Positions 1 to 5,814 of a DNA stretch of 7,521 bases are shown here, piece after piece; the first letter of the stretch is position 1, and each line of letters opens with the position of its first letter. Made by a program: the position numbers and the translations under genes. This DNA comes from Thermoleophilia bacterium. Its GTDB lineage: Bacteria > Actinomycetota > Thermoleophilia > Gaiellales > Gaiellaceae. Where the stretch lies: assembly GCA_016844515.1 (NCBI GenBank), contig JAERMP010000125.1:1-7521 (forward strand), read 5' to 3'. A model generated the notes under the pieces. That model was given only the letters and a program-made list of their open reading frames with translations. It had not been told where the DNA came from and ran no database searches.

Positions 1-141
1 GTTCAAGAGGAGTGGGCGCTGTGGGTTGGCGTGGCGCTCCTTGTGCCATTTGTCGTGATCGTGACACGCGACGCCAGACAGGGCGGTTACCGCGACGACG
101 GCCGTTCCTACGGCGACGATGGCATCTACGGACCGCCGTAG
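1..141 (+). CDS. C-terminal end of an unidentified small-tailed membrane protein (partial, 5' end outside window)
   Basis: Frame 1 is open from the first base to a TAG stop at 139-141, giving the last 46 residues of a protein that begins outside the window. Seen directly: an acidic start (VQEE), a hydrophobic stretch WALWVGVALLVPFVVIV of about 17-18 residues that fits one transmembrane helix, then a basic TRDAR that would be expected on the cytoplasmic side (positive-inside rule), and a soluble tail rich in Gly, Asp, Tyr and Arg ending YGPP. I do not recognise the family, and a single helix plus tail does not identify one. It is convergent with efp and so is not part of the minus-strand cluster. 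The open frame, the clean hydrophobic-then-polar layout and the stop just before the gap support real coding, but with only 46 codons this remains moderate. Confidence 0.5.
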   Translation, partial: VQEEWALWVGVALLVPFVVIVTRDARQGGYRDDGRSYGDDGIYGPP

Positions 142-162
142 CACTTTCACCCCACCTCGTGC

Positions 163-189
163 GTGTCGTGACGACACACTTCCCGTCAC
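163..189. terminator. Possible weak hairpin terminator between convergent genes
   Basis: The 69-base gap between the plus-strand gene and efp holds two mutually exclusive inverted repeats. GTGTCG (163-168) pairs with CGACAC (172-177) around a 3-base loop, and GTGACG (168-173) pairs with CGTCAC (184-189) around a 10-base loop. The location, between two converging stop codons, is where a bidirectional terminator would be expected. No T-run follows on either strand, so a classical intrinsic terminator is not demonstrated; six-base arms can occur by chance in GC-rich DNA. Confidence 0.25.
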
Positions 190-210
190 AGGGTGTCATT
201 GTCAGCCGCG

Positions 211-777
211 TCAGGCGCGGGAGATGTAACGACCTTCCCGCGGATCGACCTTGATCCGCTCACCGCGGTCGACGAAGAGCGGCACCTGGACGACGGCGCC
301 CGTCTCGAGGGTCGCCGGCTTCGTCACGTTCGAGACGGTGTCACCGCGCACCGCGGGCTCGGTCTCGGTCACCTCGAGCTCGACCGAAGCCGGCATCTGG
401 AGCCCGGCGGGCTTGCCGTCCACCGCGAGCATCTGCACCGTGCTAGACGGAACGAGGTACTCCAACGCGTCGGCGACGTCTGCGCGCGCCAGCCCGAACT
501 GGTCGAACGTCTCCTCGTCCATGAAGTGAGCCTCGGAGCCGTCGTCGTACATGAACTGGACGTTTCGCACCTCGGTGTGAACGCGCGCGAACTTCTCCCC
601 GGCGCGAAACGTGCGATCGACGACCGCGCCCGAGTCGAGCGCCTTCATCTTCGTCCGCACGAACGCGCCGCCCTTGCCCGGCTTCACGTGCTGGAACTCG
701 ACGATGCGCCATACCGAGCCATCGAGCTCGATGTGCATCCCGTTTCGGAACTGGTTGGTGGAAACGGTCTCGGCCAT
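211..777 (-). CDS. efp: Translation elongation factor P
   Basis: EF-P binds between the P and E sites of the ribosome and helps peptide-bond formation at polyproline stretches. The 188-residue product has the usual length and three-domain layout: an N-terminal KOW-like domain (about 3-62), a central OB domain (about 68-128) and a C-terminal OB domain (about 133-188). The tip loop that reaches toward the peptidyl-transferase centre reads VKPGKGGAF, with Lys35 at the site that is lysylated, rhamnosylated or left bare in different bacteria. The C-terminal signature is visible (KPATLETGAVVQVPLFVDRG), followed by VDPREGRYI where many members have VDTRTGEY. The start is ATG, 18 bases after the stop of the broken peptidase gene; no good Shine-Dalgarno sequence is visible. 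It is the last gene of the cluster; nusB, which follows efp in mycobacteria, is absent. Confidence 0.97.
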   Translation of the reverse strand: MAETVSTNQFRNGMHIELDGSVWRIVEFQHVKPGKGGAFVRTKMKALDSGAVVDRTFRAGEKFARVHTEVRNVQFMYDDGSEAHFMDEETFDQFGLARADVADALEYLVPSSTVQMLAVDGKPAGLQMPASVELEVTETEPAVRGDTVSNVTKPATLETGAVVQVPLFVDRGERIKVDPREGRYISRA

Positions 778-788
778 GACAGCCGGCC

Positions 789-794
789 AGTGTA
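789..794 (-). promoter_or_regulatory. Possible -10 hexamer TACACT upstream of efp
   Basis: On the minus strand TACACT fits the TANNNT pattern of actinobacterial -10 elements and ends 11 bases before the efp ATG, just after the TAA of the peptidase gene. No convincing -35 element lies at the expected distance. It would give efp its own promoter, which would matter if the damaged gene upstream reduces read-through. One hexamer of this degeneracy is weak evidence. Confidence 0.2.
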
Positions 795-795
795 G

Positions 796-1867
796 TTACT
801 CGACGGTGAGAAGCTCCTTCGTGAACTGCGTCAGCCGCTCGCAACCGTCGTCGGTCACGAGCACGAGATCCTCGATCCGTCCCCGCCTCGAGCACGTCGG
901 TCGACTCGGGGCGCAGCACCGGCGCCTCGTGGATCTGTAATCCAACGCCGTGGCCGAGACCGTGGCCATAGGCCCAGCCGAGGCCGACGGCCTCGATCGC
1001 CACCCGCGATGCGGCATCCGCAGCGCGCCCGTGAACGCCGGGGCGAACGGCCGCGAGGCCGGCGAGCTGCGCCTCGAGACAAAGCGCGTGCAGCTCCGAC
1101 AGCCGATCCGGCACCTCTCCCACCGCCCACGTCCGCGTGCAGTCGGAGCAATACCCGTCGAGGACACACCCCGCGTCGATGGTGACGAGCACACCTGATT
1201 CAATGGGTCGGTCCCCCGGTACGGCGTGGGGTGACGACGCGGTTGAACTCCGAGCGGATTTGCTTCCACCCCGCGAGTTTGGGGTGCTGAGCGAAAGCGT
1301 CGTTGCTCCTGCAGCCACGACGGAGTCAAAGGACACACCCTCGGCTCCCGCCTCGCGGAAGCTCCGCTCGATCCACCAAGCGAGCTCGCGCTCGGTCCTC
1401 CCGGTGAAGCGCTCCTGGGCGAGCGCGGCGAAGATCTCGTCGGACAGCGCACTCGCGCCTCGTATCGAGGCGATCTCCGACTCGTCCTTCACGGCACGCA
1501 ACGATTCGACGAGTCCCGACGATGGCACCGCCTCGACACCCGCATCGGCAAGCACGCGGTACCCCGCGTAGGGAAGGTGCGCTTCCTCGAAAGCGATGCG
1601 GCGTCCGCTCAGGTGCTCGCCTATGGCCGCCAGGAGGTTCCGAGCGGTCTCGACGAAGGTGACGCCATCGACCTCGCGCGCGCGAGCGGCGTAGCGGAAG
1701 TCCGTGAAGAGCGTCGCGCTCGCATCCGGCTCCACGAGCACAGCCGCATTGGAGCTCTGAAGTCCCGCGAGATAGCGGACGTTCGCCTGCCCGCCCAGCA
1801 CGTACGGTGGCCCGGCGACGAGAAGCGGCTCATCGAGGAGCGCCGCCAGCCGCTCGATTCGTGTCAC
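796..1867 (-). pseudogene. pepP: Broken M24-family Xaa-Pro aminopeptidase (pepP/pepQ type), frameshifted with loss of a metal-ligand segment
   Basis: Intact relatives are two-metal 'pita-bread' peptidases that remove an N-terminal residue before proline or cleave Xaa-Pro dipeptides. The GTG start (1867) overlaps the aroQ stop by four bases. Frame one gives 329 residues: a creatinase-like N-terminal domain (about 1-125), then the M24 domain with ligands Asp231 (TIDAG), Asp242 (SDCTRT) and His306 (GHGLGHGVGL). After VLEAG (codon at 881-883) homology stops and resumes in another frame at 879 with RIEDLVLVTDDG, ending at TAA 796-798. The segment normally between these, with the fourth ligand Glu in a VEPGIY-type motif, is missing, so some 15-20 residues were lost and the frame shifted. 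A 22-residue insertion (189-210) also splits VAAGA from SPHAVPGDR. The fifth ligand (RIED) survives only out of frame. Probably inactive; a sequencing or assembly error cannot be excluded from one sequence. Confidence 0.85.
1234..1303 (-). repeat. Structured in-frame insertion inside the peptidase gene (possible palindromic mini-element)
   Basis: Codons 189-210 of the peptidase frame (1238-1303, 66 bases) encode a Ser/Thr/Arg-rich stretch absent from the family between VAAG and PHA, where relatives have only two to four residues. The DNA has features of an inserted unit. ACGACGC (1303-1297) is the exact inverse of GCGTCGT (1240-1234), closing a 70-base block. Inside it CACCCC (1286-1281) pairs with GGGGTG (1272-1267) around an 8-base loop, and GCTT (1298-1295) can pair with AAGC (1265-1262). 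The unused third frame reads AFAQHPKLAGWKQIRSEF and has far more G/C at codon position three than the host frame, as if the piece had been coding elsewhere. I do not recognise the element, see no second copy in the window, and short GC-rich inverted repeats arise easily by chance. Confidence 0.5.
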
Positions 1868-2304
1868 GCGCTCCGCTCTTCCGTGCCGACGAGGAGCTCG
1901 AGCGCCTCGCGGTAGCCGTCTGGCCCCTTGCCGATGATGCGCGCCGCGACGGAACCCTCGAGAACCGAGAAGCGCCGCCATTCCTCGCGCTCGAGGATGT
2001 TCGAGAGGTGCACCTCGACGACCGGCACCGTGAAGAGCTCCACGGCATCTCTGAGCGCCCAGGAGTAGTGCGACCAGGCGCCGGGATTGATGATCACACC
2101 GTCCGCCCATTCGTATGCCTCGTGGCACCAGTCGATGAACTCGCCCTCGTGGTTCGTCTGGCGACACCGGACCGTGCAGTCGAGCTGAAGCGCCCAATCG
2201 TAGAGGCGCGTCTCGAGCTCCGAGATTCCGAGACCGCCGTAGAGCTCGGGATCGCGACGACCGATCACATCGAGGTTGACGCCGTTGAGGACGAGAATTC
2301 GCAC
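1864..2304 (-). CDS. aroQ: 3-dehydroquinate dehydratase, type II
   Basis: This enzyme makes the third shikimate-pathway step, trans-dehydration of 3-dehydroquinate to 3-dehydroshikimate, normally as a dodecamer in the cytosol. The 146-residue length is typical of type II. Motifs in order: LNGVNLDVIGRRDPELYGG (residues 6-24) with catalytic Arg17 and Tyr22; QTNHEGEFID (49-58); INPGAWSHYSWALRDA (72-87) with Asn73 and His79; and EVHLSN (97-102) with Glu97 and His99, then REEWRRFS (106-113) and GKGPDGY (125-131). The usual LNGPNLN box reads LNGVNLD here, and the usual HISN reads HLSN. The start is GTG, nine bases after the aroKB stop. The hexamer TAGGTT six bases before it may be a leaderless-type -10 element. 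The stop overlaps the start of the downstream peptidase gene by four bases. Confidence 0.96.
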   Translation of the reverse strand: MRILVLNGVNLDVIGRRDPELYGGLGISELETRLYDWALQLDCTVRCRQTNHEGEFIDWCHEAYEWADGVIINPGAWSHYSWALRDAVELFTVPVVEVHLSNILEREEWRRFSVLEGSVAARIIGKGPDGYREALELLVGTEERSA

Positions 2305-2316
2305 GTCCGCAACCTA
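2305..2316 (-). promoter_or_regulatory. Promoter-like TAGGTT-GCGGAC immediately before the aroQ GTG start
   Basis: TAGGTT (2316-2311) fits TANNNT and is followed by GCGGAC and then the GTG start codon, a 6-base spacing that matches the known actinobacterial arrangement in which a -10 element sits about 7 bases before a leaderless start. The first three bases are the aroKB stop codon. The same sequence, with one extra base, stands before aroC. No clear -35 box or Shine-Dalgarno sequence is visible; the AGG alternatively could act as a minimal ribosome-binding site. Confidence 0.35.
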
Positions 2317-3711
2317 CGCGATCAAGGAGTCGAGAGCAGAGCGAACGACCTGCGGCTCGACCTCGACACCGAGCTGTGGCTTGCCGGGGGCTTCGAGGAG
2401 GACGAGTGTCGGTCGCCCGTCGTTCACTTTCTTGTCCCGTGCGAGTGCCGCCCAGGCTGCATCGCGGTCCACCTTCGCGAGGGTCGGGCGCAGGATCTCC
2501 TCAACCCGGCGCGCATCGTCATCCAGGCCGGAGATCCGAAGCGCTGCGAGCAGCCCCAGCGCCACCGCGTGACCGTGCGCCATCGAGTAGCCGGAGGCGG
2601 CCTCGAGCGCGTGCGCGAACGTGTGCCCGAGGTTGAGCTGGGCCCGCTCTCCGCGGTCGTGTGGATCGCGCAGGCAGATCGCGGCCTTGAAAGCCGCACA
2701 CCGGCGAACCTGCTCGGAGGTCTCTAGCTCCCAGAGCGGCTCGCCCGCAAGCAGGCCGGTTTTCACCACCTCGGCGCGGCCGTTCTCGATCTCTGCCGCG
2801 GGAAGCGTCTCCAAGACCTTCGGGTCGACGATTGTGCGCGCTGGCCAGTGGAATGCACCTATGAGGTTCTTACCCTCCGGGAGATCGATCGCGGTCTTGC
2901 CGCCGATACCGCCATCAACCTGGGAGAGGAGAGTGGTGGGTGTCGAGACCCAAGGGACGCCGCGAAGGTACGTCGCAGCCACGAACCCTCCGATGTCGAG
3001 AGTTGAGCCGCCTCCGAGTGCGACGATCGTCCCGCTTCGTCCGGCTCGCAGCGCCGACCACAGCCGCTCCACTTCCGCCGCCGTCTTCGCACGCTCGCCG
3101 GCTGGCACGACGTGGAATCCGGCGATGCGCGCGCCCAGTGCATCCCGCACGCGTTGTCCATACAAGGTCTCGACATGCTCGTCCGCAACCAGCTCGACGG
3201 TGTCCGCTCCTGGCACGAGCTCGCCTATGCGACCGAGCGCGCCTTCGGATACTTCAACGCCCGCGGCAGCGAGTACTGCTCCGTCCAGATCACGTGCGCT
3301 CGCGTTCGCGACCTCGTACAGAGCACGCCTCGCCTCGAAGAGCGCCCGAAAGTCGTCAGGATCCTGCGCCAGCGGTCGCCTGCTTAGCGCGACCCGCTCC
3401 CAGGCTTCTTCGGGAGTCGTATCCAGATGGAGCGTGAACGCGCTCTCCTCGAGCGCCGCGCGAGTGGCTGCCGATGCGAGGCCTCCTCCGCCGAGCTCGA
3501 TCACCAACGCTCGCTGTGCAAGGACATCAAGCGCCGCCCGCTCCTCCAGCTCACGAAACGCCGATTCACCGCGGGTCGCGAAGAGCTCTGCGATGCTGGA
3601 TCCCGCGCGCTCCTCGACGACCTCGTCCGTCGACACGAACGATCGCCCGAGCCGCTCCGCGAGCACGGGGCCGAGCGTCGACTTCCCGGCGCCCATGAAG
3701 CCAACGAGCAC
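2314..3711 (-). CDS. aroKB: Bifunctional shikimate kinase / 3-dehydroquinate synthase (AroK-AroB fusion)
   Basis: One uninterrupted 465-residue frame carries two enzymes. Residues 1-165 are shikimate kinase (shikimate to shikimate-3-phosphate): Walker A GFMGAGKST (4-12), Asp29, GES/FRELE with Arg53, the GGGG loop (74-77) and RRPLA in the lid (111-115). Residues about 170-465 are 3-dehydroquinate synthase (DAHP to dehydroquinate, NAD and metal dependent): ALGGGSTLDIGGF (231-243), PTTLLSQVDGGIGGKT (258-273), KNLIGAF (281-287), and metal ligands Glu314 (RAEVVKTG), His363 (GHTFAHA) and His379 (AHGHAV), then DKK (426-428). Ser27 stands where the kinase usually has a Mg-related Asp. The AroB boxes usually read VDSSVGGKT and HGEAV. 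AroKB fusions in this order are known, for example in Thermotoga. GTG 3711 is the first usual start codon in frame near Walker A; an upstream CTG overlapping the aroC stop (3733-3735) is the alternative. Confidence 0.95.
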   Translation of the reverse strand: MLVGFMGAGKSTLGPVLAERLGRSFVSTDEVVEERAGSSIAELFATRGESAFRELEERAALDVLAQRALVIELGGGGLASAATRAALEESAFTLHLDTTPEEAWERVALSRRPLAQDPDDFRALFEARRALYEVANASARDLDGAVLAAAGVEVSEGALGRIGELVPGADTVELVADEHVETLYGQRVRDALGARIAGFHVVPAGERAKTAAEVERLWSALRAGRSGTIVALGGGSTLDIGGFVAATYLRGVPWVSTPTTLLSQVDGGIGGKTAIDLPEGKNLIGAFHWPARTIVDPKVLETLPAAEIENGRAEVVKTGLLAGEPLWELETSEQVRRCAAFKAAICLRDPHDRGERAQLNLGHTFAHALEAASGYSMAHGHAVALGLLAALRISGLDDDARRVEEILRPTLAKVDRDAAWAALARDKKVNDGRPTLVLLEAPGKPQLGVEVEPQVVRSALDSLIA

Positions 3712-3731
3712 GACGTGTCGATCGAGTGCGT

Positions 3732-4826
3732 TCAGGGTCTGCGCAGCCAGCGGATCCGCTCCAGGTACGCCGCGTGCGCGGCGATGAAGTCGGCGAGCGC
3801 GTCACCGCCGAACTTCTCCTTCGCCGCCCGCGCAAGCTCCCAGGCGACGGCGGCCTCCGCGACGACCGCGAGCGCCTCGACGGCCTGGACGTCGCTCCGC
3901 TCGACGAGCGCCTCGCCGGGCTCCCCGCTCTCGAGGTCGACCGAACGAAGGGGGCGCATGAGAGTGGGCAATGGCTTCATCGCAGCACGCACAACCACGG
4001 GCTCGCCGTTGGTGATGCCTCCCTCGATACCGCCCGCACGATTTGTATCTCGGCGGAGATCGGGCGCGATCTCATCGTGTGCCTCGGAGCCTCGCTTGCC
4101 GGCGAGCGCGAAGCCCTCCCCGATCTCGACGCCCTTCACCGCCTGGATCCCCATGAGCGCCGCTGCCAAGCGCGCGTCGAGGCGATCGCCCTTGCTTGCG
4201 TACGAGCCGAGTCCCGGGGGCACGCCTTCGGTGCGCACCTCGACGACTCCGCCTAACGTGTCTCGATCGGCGCGAGCCGCTTCCGTCGCCTGCCGCCAGG
4301 CCTCGTCCGTCGCTGCGCCGCCGATCTGCACCACGGCCCCAGCCACGGAGATGCCGATCTCGCCGAGCAACGCCTTGGCCACGGCTCCCGCTGCCACATG
4401 CACAGCGGTCTGACGAGCGCTCGCGCGCTCGAAAGCGTTACGAACGTCGTCGTGCCCGAACTTGAGCGTGCCGGCCAAATCGGCGTGGCCCGGCCGCGGA
4501 AGCGTGACAGGCGACGTCCCCTTTCCCGTCGGCTCTCCGGCGGGCGGCCAAGGACTCATCCCCCACGCCCAGTTCGCGTGATCCCGGTTGTGGATCACCA
4601 GCGCCAGTGGCGATCCGAGCGTCAAGCCATGGCGCAGTCCGGCGAGCACCTCGACCTGGTCCTGCTCGAGCTTCTGCCTGGGACTCCGCCCATAACCCTC
4701 CTGCCGTCGGCGGAGGTCGCGGTCGATCGCTTCGCGGTCGAGTCGCAAACCGGCCGGAAGCCCGGCCACGATCGCGACAAGCGCTGGCCCGTGCGATTCA
4801 CCGGCGGTTACGAGCTCGAGCGTCAC
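3732..4826 (-). CDS. aroC: Chorismate synthase
   Basis: AroC removes phosphate from 5-enolpyruvylshikimate-3-phosphate to give chorismate, using reduced FMN, as a cytosolic tetramer. The 364-residue product is full length. Signatures visible: TAGESHGPAL (7-16) with His12; RRRQEGYGRSPR (39-50) for cofactor and substrate binding; RPGHADLAGTLKFGHDD (111-127) with catalytic His114; FERASARQTA (132-141); GSEAHDEI (246-253); RDTNRAGGIEGGITNG (259-274); and RSDVQAVEA (310-318) with Asp312. In the second signature Gln139 stands where most members have Glu (ARET). The frame is open further upstream, but GTG 4826 gives VTLELVTAGESHGP, matching the normal family N-terminus, and a TAGGCT hexamer lies 7 bases before it. 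Its stop is 20 bases from the aroKB GTG. Confidence 0.97.
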   Translation of the reverse strand: MTLELVTAGESHGPALVAIVAGLPAGLRLDREAIDRDLRRRQEGYGRSPRQKLEQDQVEVLAGLRHGLTLGSPLALVIHNRDHANWAWGMSPWPPAGEPTGKGTSPVTLPRPGHADLAGTLKFGHDDVRNAFERASARQTAVHVAAGAVAKALLGEIGISVAGAVVQIGGAATDEAWRQATEAARADRDTLGGVVEVRTEGVPPGLGSYASKGDRLDARLAAALMGIQAVKGVEIGEGFALAGKRGSEAHDEIAPDLRRDTNRAGGIEGGITNGEPVVVRAAMKPLPTLMRPLRSVDLESGEPGEALVERSDVQAVEALAVVAEAAVAWELARAAKEKFGGDALADFIAAHAAYLERIRWLRRP

Positions 4827-4839
4827 GTCCGCAAGCCTA
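4827..4839 (-). promoter_or_regulatory. Promoter-like TAGGCT-TGCGGAC immediately before the aroC GTG start
   Basis: TAGGCT (4839-4834) matches the TANNNT -10 pattern and is separated by TGCGGAC from the GTG start, the 7-base spacing expected for leaderless actinobacterial transcripts. It lies at the end of the 118-base aroE-aroC gap, the natural place for a new promoter. The block TAGGCTTGCGGACGTG is nearly the same as that before aroQ. No strong -35 sequence is seen, so this is suggestive rather than shown. Confidence 0.35.
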
Positions 4840-4927
4840 GATGGCTGATCGGCAATTCCTCGTCGCGCGGGCGGTGGCTGAGACACACATCGCCGGATGA
4901 CGCCGCCCGTCCTCGCCCGTATTCCCG

Positions 4928-4954
4928 CGCCAAGTAACAGACTGTTACTTGGCG
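4928..4954. repeat. 27-base near-perfect palindrome spanning the aroE stop codon (terminator or operator candidate)
   Basis: CGCCAAGTAACAG (4928-4940) and CTGTTACTTGGCG (4942-4954) are exact reverse complements around a single base at 4941. As minus-strand RNA this folds into a 12-bp stem with a 3-base loop. The aroE stop TAA (4945-4947) lies in the upstream arm of the transcript, so translation of the last aroE codons would disrupt the hairpin. No U-run follows, so it is not a standard intrinsic terminator; a transcription-factor operator or an mRNA 3'-end stabiliser fits equally well. An arm of 13 matching bases is well beyond chance for a given site. Confidence 0.8.
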
Positions 4955-5631
4955 GCAACGGCGGCGCGCATGGCGTCCACGGGAGCCGGCAACCCCGTCC
5001 AGAGCTCGAACGATGCGGCCCCCTGTGCAGCGAGGACGTCGAGCCCGCTGATGACGGTTGCTCCTGCTCGCCGCGCCGCCTCGGCGGTGGCCGTCTCCGG
5101 ATAAGGGAGGTCGACGAGTGTCTGTCCGGCGTGGACACGTACCACCACCTCGTCGCGAGCGGATGTTGCGTTCACGACGAGGTCTGCGCCGTCGGTTTCC
5201 GGGGGCCAGTTGCCACGCCGCGAGAACTGCCGCGCATGCGGCAGCGCCTGAAGAAACGCCGTTGCTGCACCGCCGTCACCGAGGATCGCGGGGCGGTTGG
5301 TCGCGAGCCCGTCGAGAATGGCCGCATCGGTCGACCAGCCCGCGACTCGGTCGTCTGCGACAACGAGTGTGTTCACGGACGGTGCGTCGGTCTCACAGAG
5401 CGCGGCGACCGCAACCTTGTGCGGCGATGTGACGTTGGCGCCGACGAACCCAAGAGCCGCGAACCCGCGCACCGCGTCGGCCAGACGCTCGGGTGGTGTG
5501 GGAAGCGGAACGTATGCCCAGTCGAGCCCGAGTGCCGCGAAGGCTGCGTTCTGCATGCGTGGTGAGAGCGAGTGCTCGACCGGCCATCCGATCAAGCCAA
5601 CGAGGCGCGTTGTTCCACGGATCACGGTCAC
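4945..5631 (-). CDS. aroE: Shikimate dehydrogenase (NADP+), compact form
   Basis: AroE reduces 3-dehydroshikimate to shikimate with NADPH. Numbering from GTG 5631 (228 residues), the shikimate pocket is clear: VEHSLSP (18-24) with Ser21 and Ser23, GANVTSPHK (64-72) with Asn66 and catalytic Lys72, Asn87 (VNTLV), Asp102 in WSTDA, and Gln203 in VLAAQGAASFELWTG. The nucleotide loop is GDGGAATA (118-125), normally GAGGAA/S. It is shorter than the usual 260-280 residues: the helix before VNTLV is nearly absent and the NRT-type NADP-phosphate loop is not recognisable. The usual NTD box reads STD. An earlier in-frame GTG at 5688 would add 19 residues unlike the family; 5631 matches the normal N-terminus and has CATACT six bases upstream, while a further GTG at 5625 is also possible. 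The gap 5632-5814 before mltG holds no recognisable gene. Confidence 0.92.
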   Translation of the reverse strand: MTVIRGTTRLVGLIGWPVEHSLSPRMQNAAFAALGLDWAYVPLPTPPERLADAVRGFAALGFVGANVTSPHKVAVAALCETDAPSVNTLVVADDRVAGWSTDAAILDGLATNRPAILGDGGAATAFLQALPHARQFSRRGNWPPETDGADLVVNATSARDEVVVRVHAGQTLVDLPYPETATAEAARRAGATVISGLDVLAAQGAASFELWTGLPAPVDAMRAAVAAK

Positions 5632-5814
5632 GGCGGGAGTATGCGGCGCGCCCGAAGCCAGGCCGTCCTCAACAGCGAGATCAACCACCCCCAGGGGATC
5701 CCCCGATCCCTGTAGTCAGCGTATCGAGCAAATCATCACGGGTGGGAAACGCCTCCGTCACGAAACCGAACCAACCCCATCTCGACGGGCGCAGGCCGCC
5801 GCATCGGACCTCAG

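Noticed and set aside
796..1867. Programmed ribosomal frameshift or a selenocysteine-like readthrough restoring the peptidase
   Set aside because: No slippery sequence is evident at 877-886, and frameshifting could not restore the missing segment with the metal-binding Glu.
443..2197. A single 584-residue minus-strand open frame covering the peptidase gene and reaching into efp
   Set aside because: Only 881-1867 of it resembles M24 peptidases. The part above 1867 is aroQ in the wrong frame, and the part below 881 is the peptidase tail and efp in the wrong frame; it exists because of the frameshift.
2621..4413. Long plus-strand open frames opposite aroC and aroKB (up to 388 codons)
   Set aside because: They are Ser/Arg/Ala-rich antisense shadows typical of high-GC coding DNA, while the minus strand carries clear conserved enzymes.
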